A stretch of DNA of 46,807 nucleotides from the NCBI GenBank assembly GCA_910579995.1, contig CAJTWH010000024.1, forward strand, positions 1 through 46,807, given 5' to 3'. This document shows positions 1-7,290 of the stretch, one piece after another. The first letter of the stretch is position 1; each line of letters starts with the position of its first letter. A model generated the notes under the pieces. It saw nothing but the letters and a program-made list of their open reading frames with translations. It was not told where the DNA came from and made no database searches. This DNA is from an uncultured Muribaculaceae bacterium. Its GTDB lineage: Bacteria > Bacteroidota > Bacteroidia > Bacteroidales > Muribaculaceae. Position numbers and translations under genes: made by a program.

Positions 1-456
1 AACATCAATGCCATAAGGCTTGCCCTGCGCCTTGATGTTGAACATCGCAACGCGGGAAATGCCCTTGAAAGGGAGATACTGCGCGAGTATGCCGGGTTTG
101 GCGGACTGAAATGTATCTTGCAGGAGGCCAACGAACTTGCCGATGCCGCCAAGTGGAACAAGAGCGATATTGAGCTGTTTGCGCCCACGGTTGAGTTACG
201 CCGTCTCATCCACGACTATTCAAAGGACGACCATGAGTTTGCGCAGTACATGGACTCGCTGAAGACATCCGTGCTGTCAGCGTTCTATACCCCTTCTCCC
301 GTCGTTGATGCAATTGCCGACTCCCTTAAAGCGAGAGGAGTGGAGATACGGAAATTTCTTGTACCCTCCGTAGGACAGGGTGCGTTTGTTGACTCTTTTC
401 TGCATTTCTATCCCGGTACTGAGACACTTGCTTTTCTGCAACGATGCTCTTCGTGA
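1..456 (+). pseudogene. N6-adenine methylase/helicase fragment of a conjugative element (5' truncated by window, 3' broken)
   Basis: The frame is open from base 1 to the stop at 454-456. The predicted protein resembles the first part of the very large (about 1900-2000 residue) methylase plus SNF2-type helicase proteins carried by Bacteroidales conjugative elements. Supporting pieces are YAGFGGLK near the start, SAFYTP...V, and a methyltransferase-like segment with VGQGAFVDSF. After the PGTETLAF segment the family should continue into the rest of the methylase domain, but here it changes to a short unrelated tail and stops, so I place a break near 425-435. A second fragment of the same family lies at 1651-1755, which suggests that the gene was interrupted and deleted. 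The 3' end overlaps a minus-strand ORF. The fragment assignment rests on remembered family motifs. Confidence 0.6.
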
Positions 457-791
457 TAAGTTACTTGGGCGGAATAATCACCATGAAAGCGATTCTCTAT
501 AGCAGCATAACAATGGGATAGAACAATAATTACCAAAATCAAGATGGTTTCAAAGATTACAACAGTCTTTAATCCAACAATTTTTCTTATTATTATATGA
601 TTTATAAATGCGTATAATAATATAATAAAGCAGGCTTTAAGTAGTACCAACATCAATCCGATTGGCTTAGCACAAATCCAGGCATTATAGGCAAAATCAT
701 AAAATATACCTATGAAAGCGGCGTAAAGAAATAAAAACGCAGCTACTCTTTTGAAAATTTTTATTGATTGATTATTACATCCTTGACGCAT
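408..791 (-). CDS. small multi-pass membrane protein, possible immunity protein
   Basis: I do not recognise the family. The ATG at 789-791 gives about 127 residues; an upstream TTG at 803 is less likely. Three to four hydrophobic stretches are visible: around FLFLYAAFIGIFYDF, then LMLVLLKACFIILLYAFI, then VVIFETILILVIIVL. The gene lies directly downstream of a minus-strand reading frame with a Cys-containing toxin-like domain (804-1142), the usual place for an immunity gene. A membrane location would fit a toxin that acts in the periplasm, but that is inference. The last 15-20 codons run into the broken methylase fragment on the other strand, so the natural C-terminus may have been lost. Base composition is AT-rich compared with the housekeeping genes further right. 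Confidence 0.45.
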   Translation of the reverse strand: MRQGCNNQSIKIFKRVAAFLFLYAAFIGIFYDFAYNAWICAKPIGLMLVLLKACFIILLYAFINHIIIRKIVGLKTVVIFETILILVIIVLSHCYAAIENRFHGDYSAQVTYHEEHRCRKASVSVPG

Positions 792-803
792 ACTTTTATT
801 CAA

Positions 804-1142
804 TTATTTTTGTATATAATTACCGATCGGATTCCATTTCATAATTGATTGAAATGCTGAACTCGGTAGAGTATAAAAATTGCATTTCATCTGATAACCA
901 TTGAATACATCAACAATACCAAATGGAGTAGGCATGGGAATATAAGACGGCACAATCTTAGGCTCTGAGACAGGGATTCCTGCTTCAACCATCGCTTTTT
1001 GAACTGCTGTGGCGCAATTATTGTCAATCAAATCATATTCTGATTTTGCTGTCTTAGAAAAGCTGTTTCTCATGGTTGCATCTTGTTCAGGGGTCGTGGA
1101 AATCTGGTAGCCCTCTGAAAATCCAAAATGATTGCAAGTATT
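804..1142 (-). pseudogene. C-terminal domain of a probable polymorphic (RHS-type) toxin, N-terminus missing
   Basis: An ATG at 1071-1073 gives 89 residues, but the same frame is open back to a stop at 1143-1145. That upstream part reads sensibly: GYQISTTPEQDATM precedes the ATG. The segment YDLIDNNCATAVQ has the Asn-Cys arrangement of papain/NlpC-like cysteine hydrolase toxins found at the C-terminus of RHS or type VI effector proteins in Bacteroidales. It is followed by a short tail ending at 804. No delivery domain (RHS repeats, PAAR, VgrG) is present, so this is a displaced C-terminal cassette, not a complete toxin. The sequence just upstream in another frame belongs to a transglutaminase-like gene, so the two were joined near 1130-1140. 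Whether the piece is still translated is unknown. Confidence 0.45.
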
Positions 1143-1603
1143 TTATACATCCACGGAAGGGAACGACACTGCCCTTTATGTGTTTTGAGCGTTCTGCTGA
1201 CAAATTGACGTTCCCAAGGCTCTTTGTCCATTGAAAAAGTTTCAAAGTCATAGGTATACGGAGTATATCCATTCCCGGAATATGGGCTGACTATATATGA
1301 ACTGATAGCCATTTGCATGCCTGTTTTGTATGTTTGAAGTTTATTTACCTCATATAAAGATTGAATAAACGTCGTTATTCTATCAATTTCATTGCAAAAG
1401 TCAGTTTTATAGTCTAAATTCCCTTCATAAAATGCCCATTCAGCAAGGTAGACGGCTCGTTTTATTGATAGCGTGTCTCGGCCGGCAAGCATATCAGACA
1501 TTTCATTAAAAGCATGCACATAATAGTCCTCAGCAGTCATTGATTGCGCTTTTACCGACAGCTGTAGCGGAAATAATAGAAGATATAGCCATAACCTCCT
1601 CAT
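1070..1603 (-). pseudogene. secreted transglutaminase-like protein, truncated and fused out of frame to toxin end
   Basis: The ATG at 1601-1603 starts a signal peptide (MRRLWLYLLLFPLQLSVKAQ), followed by about 130 residues that look native. These include YVHAFNEMSDMLAG and, near residue 142, KTHKGQCRSLPWMYKILA. The GQCRSLPW segment resembles the region around the active Cys in transglutaminase-like proteins of Bacteroidetes. In an intact gene a His/Asp-containing half should follow. Here the frame instead continues through about 20 unrelated residues ending in RPLNKMQP and stops at 1070, while another frame over the same bases reads as the toxin C-terminal domain. The product would lack most of the fold and is probably non-functional. 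The family assignment is moderate and the truncation is well supported. Confidence 0.5.
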
Positions 1604-1609
1604 AGATTA

Positions 1610-1617
1610 CAAAATTA
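1610..1617 (-). promoter_or_regulatory. -7 promoter element (TAATTTTG on minus strand)
   Basis: The plus-strand bases CAAAATTA give TAATTTTG on the minus strand, matching the Bacteroidetes TAnnTTTG box. I see no good TTTG at the expected -33 distance. The predicted transcript would start about 3-5 nt before the ATG at 1603, so it would be almost leaderless. Confidence 0.35.
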
Positions 1618-1650
1618 TGAAAATTTGATAGAATGATAAAAAGTTATGAT

Positions 1651-1755
1651 ATGTTTTTAAACATAAGTTTCAAGGCGGAGAACCGTGTATATTTCTTCAA
1701 CCAGATAAAGAACAATGACTATGATTGTGTCATCATGTCATCGCCGCCGAGTTAG
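1651..1755 (+). pseudogene. internal helicase fragment of the same conjugative-element protein
   Basis: This short frame encodes 34 residues containing FKAENRVYFFNQIKNNDYD and CVIMS. I recognise this as the helicase-part sequence of the same large methylase/helicase family as the fragment at 1-456, where it normally continues with a His-Asp-Gln-Phe-Gly segment. Here it runs into SPPS and a stop. It is in the same orientation as the first fragment, so the two are probably remains of one gene with internal loss and an inserted cassette between them. Nothing suggests that it is translated on its own. Confidence 0.5.
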
Positions 1756-1955
1756 CCCCTAAACACGACGAGAAAGACGGAGAGGAAGTCAAGCCTGACA
1801 CCCAGCAGCAACAACCAGCCAAAGTCATCGAGGCTCCACCATCTTCCCAATCCCAATCCACCGACGATGAAAAGTCAATGGTGGCAGAACCGGCTACTCC
1901 CTATCGTACTATCGATTACCCCACTCATAGCACACCACCTGCAATCGGATTATAA
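1725..1955 (+). pseudogene. C-terminal tail fragment, Gln/Pro-rich, of an unidentified mobile-element protein
   Basis: The frame is open from 1725 to 1955 but has no convincing start codon; the first codon is TTG inside the preceding fragment. The product is hydrophilic and low-complexity (QQQQP, PPSSQSQS), ending in PYRTIDYPTHSTPPAIGL. It could be the C-terminal tail of the same large methylase/helicase protein, or the tail of a neighbouring transfer gene joined by deletion. It is followed directly by a terminator hairpin, which fits the 3' end of a former transcription unit. Confidence 0.35.
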
Positions 1956-1962
1956 GCACTCA

Positions 1963-2010
1963 ACGCGGCTAACAATGAAAATATACTCGTTGTCAGCCGT
2001 GTCTTATTTT
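1963..2010 (+). terminator. rho-independent terminator after the relic region
   Basis: The arms CGGCTAACAA (1966-1975) and TTGTCAGCCG (1990-1999) pair with one wobble and extend by about three base pairs on the outside. They are followed by CTTATTTT. The hairpin isolates the relic region from rpsO. Confidence 0.6.
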
Positions 2011-2099
2011 GTGCCTATTAGAGCTAATAACCTATAAAATAACGCATCAAGGCGTTGAAATTATCCACAGCTTTTTAGGGCAAATAAGCCGCGAAATAT

Positions 2100-2130
2100 T
2101 TTGCACTCTCGCAAATTATTTGTAACTTTG
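2100..2130 (+). promoter_or_regulatory. rpsO promoter
   Basis: TTTG at 2100-2103 is followed after 19 bp by TAACTTTG at 2123-2130, a full match to the Bacteroidetes -33/-7 promoter. Transcription should begin near 2134, giving a leader of about 57 nt. Confidence 0.75.
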
Positions 2131-2190
2131 CAGCCGATATGCGCAGAGCATATTCAAATCACTTTATTAACTTTCTAAAATTTCCCAAGA

Positions 2191-2466
2191 ATGCACTTAA
2201 GTTCTGAAGAAAAAGTTGAGATCTTCGAGAAATACGGTAAGGGTAAGACTGACACTGGCTCACCTGAAGCACAGATTGCATTATTCTCGGTTCGTATCGC
2301 TCATTTGACCGCTCACCTGAAGTCAAATCACAAAGATCATACTACAGAGCGCGCACTTAAGATGCTTGTTGGTAAGCGTCGTCGTCTGCTTGACTACCTC
2401 AAGCGCAAAGACATCAGCCGCTACCGTGCCATCATCGCTCAGAAAGAGCTCGGTATCCGCAAGTAA
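2191..2466 (+). CDS. rpsO: 30S ribosomal protein S15
   Basis: The product is the small-subunit ribosomal protein S15, an early binder of the 16S rRNA central domain. At 91 residues it is about the usual length (89). The family signature is clear: DTGSPEAQIALFSVRI near residues 21-36, HLKSNHKDH, and the basic stretch GKRRRLLDYLKRKD. The ATG at 2191 is the only sensible start. The gene stands alone between its own promoter (2100-2130) and a terminator (2489-2520). S15 is often autoregulated through its mRNA leader in other bacteria. The leader here is about 57 nt and I did not identify a specific pseudoknot in it. Confidence 0.97.
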   Translation: MHLSSEEKVEIFEKYGKGKTDTGSPEAQIALFSVRIAHLTAHLKSNHKDHTTERALKMLVGKRRRLLDYLKRKDISRYRAIIAQKELGIRK

Positions 2467-2488
2467 TCAGCGCAAAGCAAAAAGCTTT

Positions 2489-2520
2489 ATCCCCGACCGC
2501 AATGGCCGGGGATTTTTATT
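2489..2520 (+). terminator. rpsO terminator
   Basis: ATCCCCGACC (2489-2498) and GGCCGGGGAT (2504-2513) form a 10-bp stem with one mismatch around a 5-nt loop. It is followed by a T-rich run (TTTTATTTC). Confidence 0.85.
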
Positions 2521-2671
2521 TCCGGATACCTGTTGAACAGGCAAAGAAGGCTAAAAAGGCAATTGTCTGTGACAGGCAAGAGAATACCGTTCAAATATTA
2601 AACTTCAAGACTCTTATCTTGCCTTTTACCTTTATTTCCTTCTTTTGCCTGATTGAAAGCATGCGGAAGCT

Positions 2672-3862
2672 TTACTTCATCTTGCGGCTAAGAAATTTAT
2701 CAGAAAGCCACGCCCGTACAGGCAAATCATATAGTTTCATCGAAGCGTAGGCCAATGCTATCGCAATCAAGAAGAAGCACGCCCCCATGAAGATATGGGT
2801 AGAAAGAGGCGCCTCGCGATGTGTCGCCGCCCACGACATCTGGACGTAGATCAATGGATAGTGGGTCACATAAAGAGGATAGGAAATATCTCCCAAGAAT
2901 TTGCACAAGCCCTCATACCTCTCGCCGGCGACTCTGCTGCCGCGGCCCATCATTATAATCAGGGGGAACAACACAAGTATGGCCAATATCTCATAAAGGC
3001 CGTTAAGCCAATAATTTTCGGGATTGGCACCTCCGACGCGCGGCATAACCAATATCATTGCCAATATCACGGAGCATACAATAAATCCATGACGCGAAAC
3101 GCGTATCTGAAGCTTGGCCACCCGGCTGATGACAAGACCCGCCAAGAACGGATATGCCAATCGCGAAAAACCGATCAGGAGCTGGTCGGGGGTCAAGCTC
3201 CACCCGCCGATCACTGTATAGGCAGCATAGTTTCTTACATCAAGCACTCCGAAAACATCTATATCAAGGCAGACATTCACCACAAGCAATGCCGCCAATA
3301 CCGCAAGGACTACAAGGCTGCGCAGCCTGAGACGGCGCAGGACGGTGCCATACAGAAAATTGGCGATATACTCCCACAGGAGCGACCATGTAGCGCCATT
3401 GAGAGGATTAAACTCCGACCAGCCGCGGATATCCCATGATTTCGGAATCGGCAAAACCGTGCCGCCGACAATCATCAGAAGCAAAACAATCCACCACGGA
3501 GTGTGCATGACAGGGGCAAAATCAGGATGATCGCCCTGCATATAGAACAGCAACGCTCCCACTACTGTACCGAAAATCAACATCGGCTGGAGACGGATTA
3601 TGCGACGCTTGCAGAAATTTCCAAATGTCATTCCCCGGCTCCAGCGGTCATCGTAGGCATAGCCGACTACAAAACCTGAAAGAGCGAAAAAGAAATCAAC
3701 GGCAAGATAACCATGGTTGAGCAATTGGTAGGGCACGCCTTTGGAATATGTCTCCAACAGATGGAACATTACAACTATCACGGCCGCCACTCCGCGCAGA
3801 CCGTCAAGGATTTCATAGCGCGGCTTTGCTCCGGCCGCATAGTTCGATGATAATGATGTCAT
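2672..3862 (-). CDS. acyltransferase 3 family membrane protein (OafA/YrhL-like)
   Basis: This is an integral membrane O-acyltransferase that probably transfers acetyl or a similar acyl group to a cell-surface glycan. The ATG at 3862 gives 396 residues; a TTG three codons upstream is less likely. The N-terminus has the family motif RYEILDGLRG followed by VVMFH, so the conserved Arg23 and His34 are spaced R-X10-H as in acyltransferase 3 proteins. About ten hydrophobic helices follow (for example GYLAVDFFFALSGFVVGYAY and LILAMILVM), and a second conserved region SYPLYVTHYPLIY lies near the C-terminus. The gene is monocistronic and converges on rpsO. A weak -7 element (plus-strand CAAAATTA, 3887-3894) lies upstream. 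The substrate cannot be deduced. Confidence 0.9.
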   Translation of the reverse strand: MTSLSSNYAAGAKPRYEILDGLRGVAAVIVVMFHLLETYSKGVPYQLLNHGYLAVDFFFALSGFVVGYAYDDRWSRGMTFGNFCKRRIIRLQPMLIFGTVVGALLFYMQGDHPDFAPVMHTPWWIVLLLMIVGGTVLPIPKSWDIRGWSEFNPLNGATWSLLWEYIANFLYGTVLRRLRLRSLVVLAVLAALLVVNVCLDIDVFGVLDVRNYAAYTVIGGWSLTPDQLLIGFSRLAYPFLAGLVISRVAKLQIRVSRHGFIVCSVILAMILVMPRVGGANPENYWLNGLYEILAILVLFPLIIMMGRGSRVAGERYEGLCKFLGDISYPLYVTHYPLIYVQMSWAATHREAPLSTHIFMGACFFLIAIALAYASMKLYDLPVRAWLSDKFLSRKMK

Positions 3863-3886
3863 GACTAACAATGGGTTTTCAATTTA

Positions 3887-3894
3887 CAAAATTA
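3887..3894 (-). promoter_or_regulatory. possible acyltransferase promoter (-7 element)
   Basis: The minus strand reads TAATTTTG, a match to TAnnTTTG, about 25 bp before the ATG at 3862. No clear -33 TTTG is seen. Confidence 0.4.
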
Positions 3895-3924
3895 GCCTAA
3901 ATTTTTCTCTATTGTATGGCTCCT

Positions 3925-3968
3925 TAAAAAAAATACAAAAGAGCCTTTCCGCGCGGAAAAGCTCTTTT
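3925..3968 (-). terminator. carAB terminator
   Basis: The arms AAAAGAGCCTTTCCGC (3937-3952) and GCGGAAAAGCTCTTTT (3953-3968) are inverted repeats with a single mismatch. On the minus strand the stem is followed by a run of T (plus-strand A tract 3926-3933). The position suits the end of the carAB transcript. Confidence 0.8.
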
Positions 3969-4022
3969 GATTATGAAGTAAACTTTTATACTTGGTAAGT
4001 TGCGCTGAATGCGCCTTAAACC

Positions 4023-4054
4023 ACAATTTTCGCAAGGCTGCTTGCGAAAATTGT
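4023..4054 (-). other. perfect 14-bp hairpin just after carB
   Basis: ACAATTTTCGCAAG (4023-4036) and CTTGCGAAAATTGT (4041-4054) are exact inverted repeats around a 4-nt loop. They begin six bases beyond the carB stop at 4060-4062. No T tract follows on either strand, so it is not a typical terminator. It may protect the 3' end of the transcript or slow polymerase ahead of the terminator at 3925-3968. Confidence 0.7.
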
Positions 4055-4059
4055 CTATA

Positions 4060-7000
4060 TCAATACTCGTCCCAGCTCTTGATCTCGATTTGGTCGAGAG
4101 GTATGCTGGTGAAGGCACGTATGAATGCCGAAGCCAGACGCGAGTTGGTGAGCAACGGTATGTTGAGGTCGATGGCGGCGCGGCGTATCTTGCGGCCGTT
4201 ACTGAGCTCTGTGCCGGTGAAGTTCTTGGGCATGTTCACCACAAGGTCAACCTTGCGCTCATGCAGCAGGTCAAGCGCCTGCGGTTGCTGGTCGGGGGTC
4301 GAGGGCCAGTATACGCGCACTGCCGGTATGCCGTTCTCGTTGAGGAACTGGCATGTGCCTCCGGTGGCGTAGATGGTCAGACCGGCCTTGTGGAGAAGGT
4401 GTGCAGCCTCGAGCATGTCGGTCTTCTGCTTGGGCGAGCCGGTGCTCATCAGCACTGCCTTGTGGGGCACGCGCAGACCTACGGCAAGAAGTGCTTTGAG
4501 GACTGCCTCGTCGGTATCGTCGCCGATACAGCCGACCTCGCCCGTACTTGACATATCCACACCGAGCACAGGGTCGGCGCCGCCAAGACGCGAGAACGAG
4601 AACTGCGACGCCTTGATACCTACATAGTCGAGGTCAAAGGCACTCTTGGCGGGTTTCTCTACCGGCAGGCCGAGCATGATACGTGTAGCAAGGTCGATAA
4701 AGTTGATTTTCAACACCTTCGACACGAAGGGGAAGCTTCGCGAGGCTCGAAGGTTACACTCGATAACCTTGATATCGTTGTTCTTGGCAAGGAACTGGAT
4801 ATTGAACGGGCCCGAGATATTGAGAGCCTTGGCGATGGCTGCCGACACTTTCTTGATACGGCGCATGGTCTCCACATAGAGCTTCTGCGGCGGGAACTGG
4901 ATGGTGGCGTCGCCACTGTGCACACCGGCAAACTCTATATGCTCCGAGATGGCGTAAGCCTTGATTTCACCCTGTGCGGCAACGGCGTCCATCTCGATTT
5001 CCTTGGCATACTGCACGAATTCGGTCACAACCACAGGGTGTTTCTTCGATACGTTTGCAGCGAGTTTGAGGAAGCGCTTGAGCTCGTCGGGGTTAGAGCA
5101 TACATTCATCGCGGCGCCCGAGAGCACATAGCTGGGGCGCACAAGCACCGGATAGCCTACCTCCTCTACAAATTCTTCGATATCGGCGAAGTCGGTGAGC
5201 TCGCGCCAGCGTGGCTGGTCGATTCCGAGGCTGTCGAGCATGGCCGAGAATTTGTTGCGGTCTTCGGCGCGGTCGATACTCTCGGCAGTCGTGCCGAGGA
5301 TATTCACACCGGCACCGTCGAGGCGCGTTGCAAGGTTGTTGGGAATCTGGCCGCCCACAGAGAGTATCACGCCGTGAGGATTCTCCATCTCAAGGATATC
5401 CATCACGCGCTCGTAGGTAAGCTCGTCGAAATAGAGTCGGTCGCAGATATCGTAGTCGGTCGATACTGTCTCGGGGTTGTAGTTGATCATCACCGAGCGC
5501 CAGCCTTCCTTGCGTGCTGTAAGGAGGGCGTTTACCGAGCACCAGTCAAACTCTACGGAAGAGCCGATACGGTAAGCACCCGAGCCGAGCACCACCACCG
5601 AGCGTCCGTCGCCCTTATAATCGACATCGTTCTGAGTGCCGTTATATGTGAGATAGAGGTAGTTGGTGGCTGCCGGATATTCGGCCGCGAGGGTATCTAT
5701 CTGCTTCACCACGGGCACAATGCCGAGAGCCTTGCGGTGGGCGCGCACCTTGGCCATAAGGCCGTCGGTGTCGGCGGTGAAGCTGTCTTTGAATATCGAG
5801 CGTGCAATCTGGAAGTCGCTGAAGCCTTGCTCCTTGGCTATGCGCAGAAGCAGCTCGGGCACCATGGCGAGGTCGTTGAAACCTTCGAGTTCGCGGCTGG
5901 TGTCGATGATATTGCGCAGTTTATAGAGGAACCATTTGTCGATTTTCGTGAGATCGTGGATCTGATCTACCGTATAGCCCTGCATGAAGGCCTTGGCTAT
6001 GACGAAAATGCGGCGGTCGGTAGGCTCTTTGAGGGCAGCCTCGACGTCGGGGATATTGAGCTCGCGGTTTTCGGTGAAGCCGTGCATGCCCTGCCCTATC
6101 ATTCGCAGGCCTTTCTGGATAGCCTCCTCGAAAGTGCGGCCGATAGCCATCACCTCGCCGACTGATTTCATCGAAGAGCCGATGTGGCGGTCTACGCCGT
6201 GGAATTTACCGAGGTCCCAGCGGGGTATCTTGACTACAACATAGTCGAGCGCAGGCTCGAAGAAAGCCGAGGTGCACTGTGTCACGCTGTTGTTGAGGTC
6301 AAACAGACCATAGCCGAGGGCGAGCTTGGCGGCCACGAAAGCGAGGGGATAGCCGGTAGCTTTCGACGCCAATGCCGACGAGCGGCTCAGACGGGCGTTG
6401 ACCTCAATCACGCGGTAGTCCATCGACGCGGGGTCGTAGGCATACTGCACATTACATTCGCCCACGATACCTACGTGGCGGATAATCTTGATGGCCAGCG
6501 AGCGGAGATAGTGGTAGTCGTCGTTGCTGAGGGTCTGCGAGGGGGCGACAACGATACTCTCGCCGGTGTGGATACCGAGCGGGTCGAAGTTTTCCATGTT
6601 GCAGACGGTGATACAGTTGTCGTAGCGGTCGCGCACAACTTCGTATTCAACCTCTTTCCAGCCCTTGAGCGACTTCTCCACCAGTACCTGCGGAGAGAAC
6701 GACAGCGCTTTCTCAACAAGCGAGATAAGCTCCTCGTCATTGTCGCAGAAGCCGCTGCCGAGGCCACCGAGGGCGTAGGCGGCGCGCACAATCACAGGAT
6801 AGCCGAGGCGGTTTGCCACGCGGAGGGCGTCGTCAACGGTCTCTACAGCCTCGCTCTTGATGGTCTTGACATCGATCTCGCGCAGTTTCTCTACGAAAAG
6901 CTCGCGGTCTTCGGTGTCCATGATAGTCTGCACGGGAGTGCCGAGAACCTCTACGCCGTATTTCTCAAATACGCCTTTCTTCCACAGCTCCACACCGCAA

Positions 7001-7290
7001 TTGAGCGCGGTCTGGCCGCCGAAAGCGAGCAGGATACCGTCGGGGCGTTCTTTGTCGATGACACGCTCTACAAAATAAGGAGTCACGGGCAAGAAGTAAA
7101 TCTTGTCGGCCATACCCTCCGAGGTCTGCACGGTGGCGATGTTGGGGTTTACCAGAATGGTGTTGATACCTTCCTGACGCAGAGCCTTGAGAGCCTGCGC
7201 GCCGGAGTAGTCAAATTCGCCGGCTTCGCCGATCTTGAGGGCGCCACTGCCCAAGAGGAGTACCTTGCGGGGTTTTGTATCGTTGGTCAT
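4060..7290 (-). CDS. carB: carbamoyl-phosphate synthase large subunit
   Basis: CarB makes carbamoyl phosphate from ammonia (supplied by CarA), bicarbonate and two ATP, for pyrimidine and arginine synthesis in the cytoplasm. The reading frame gives 1076-1077 residues, close to the 1073 of E. coli. The two homologous ATP-grasp halves are visible. The first begins KVLLLGSGALKIGEAGEFDYSG and contains LAFGGQTALNCGVEL; the second begins around residue 560 with VVLGSGAYRIGSSVEFDW. A C-terminal regulatory MGS-type domain follows (IYATGGTCQFL... VNMPKN). Two adjacent ATGs (7293 and 7290) overlap the carA stop in the arrangement ATGATG with TGA at 7290-7292, so the two genes are translationally coupled. 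Transcript ends at the hairpins 4023-4054 and 3925-3968. Confidence 0.97.
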   Translation of the reverse strand: MTNDTKPRKVLLLGSGALKIGEAGEFDYSGAQALKALRQEGINTILVNPNIATVQTSEGMADKIYFLPVTPYFVERVIDKERPDGILLAFGGQTALNCGVELWKKGVFEKYGVEVLGTPVQTIMDTEDRELFVEKLREIDVKTIKSEAVETVDDALRVANRLGYPVIVRAAYALGGLGSGFCDNDEELISLVEKALSFSPQVLVEKSLKGWKEVEYEVVRDRYDNCITVCNMENFDPLGIHTGESIVVAPSQTLSNDDYHYLRSLAIKIIRHVGIVGECNVQYAYDPASMDYRVIEVNARLSRSSALASKATGYPLAFVAAKLALGYGLFDLNNSVTQCTSAFFEPALDYVVVKIPRWDLGKFHGVDRHIGSSMKSVGEVMAIGRTFEEAIQKGLRMIGQGMHGFTENRELNIPDVEAALKEPTDRRIFVIAKAFMQGYTVDQIHDLTKIDKWFLYKLRNIIDTSRELEGFNDLAMVPELLLRIAKEQGFSDFQIARSIFKDSFTADTDGLMAKVRAHRKALGIVPVVKQIDTLAAEYPAATNYLYLTYNGTQNDVDYKGDGRSVVVLGSGAYRIGSSVEFDWCSVNALLTARKEGWRSVMINYNPETVSTDYDICDRLYFDELTYERVMDILEMENPHGVILSVGGQIPNNLATRLDGAGVNILGTTAESIDRAEDRNKFSAMLDSLGIDQPRWRELTDFADIEEFVEEVGYPVLVRPSYVLSGAAMNVCSNPDELKRFLKLAANVSKKHPVVVTEFVQYAKEIEMDAVAAQGEIKAYAISEHIEFAGVHSGDATIQFPPQKLYVETMRRIKKVSAAIAKALNISGPFNIQFLAKNNDIKVIECNLRASRSFPFVSKVLKINFIDLATRIMLGLPVEKPAKSAFDLDYVGIKASQFSFSRLGGADPVLGVDMSSTGEVGCIGDDTDEAVLKALLAVGLRVPHKAVLMSTGSPKQKTDMLEAAHLLHKAGLTIYATGGTCQFLNENGIPAVRVYWPSTPDQQPQALDLLHERKVDLVVNMPKNFTGTELSNGRKIRRAAIDLNIPLLTNSRLASAFIRAFTSIPLDQIEIKSWDEY

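Noticed and set aside
2061..2069. TTATCCACA, a perfect DnaA-box sequence
   Set aside because: It is a single copy with no cluster, no AT-rich unwinding region of note and no replication genes nearby; a 9-mer is expected by chance.
2502..2750. Open frame of 82 codons after rpsO
   Set aside because: It begins inside the rpsO terminator and overlaps the end of the acyltransferase gene on the other strand; the product resembles nothing.
4918..6165. Long plus-strand frame of 415 codons, with others to 7572, opposite carB
   Set aside because: They are antisense to a clear carB, arise from its codon bias, and show no domain or promoter.
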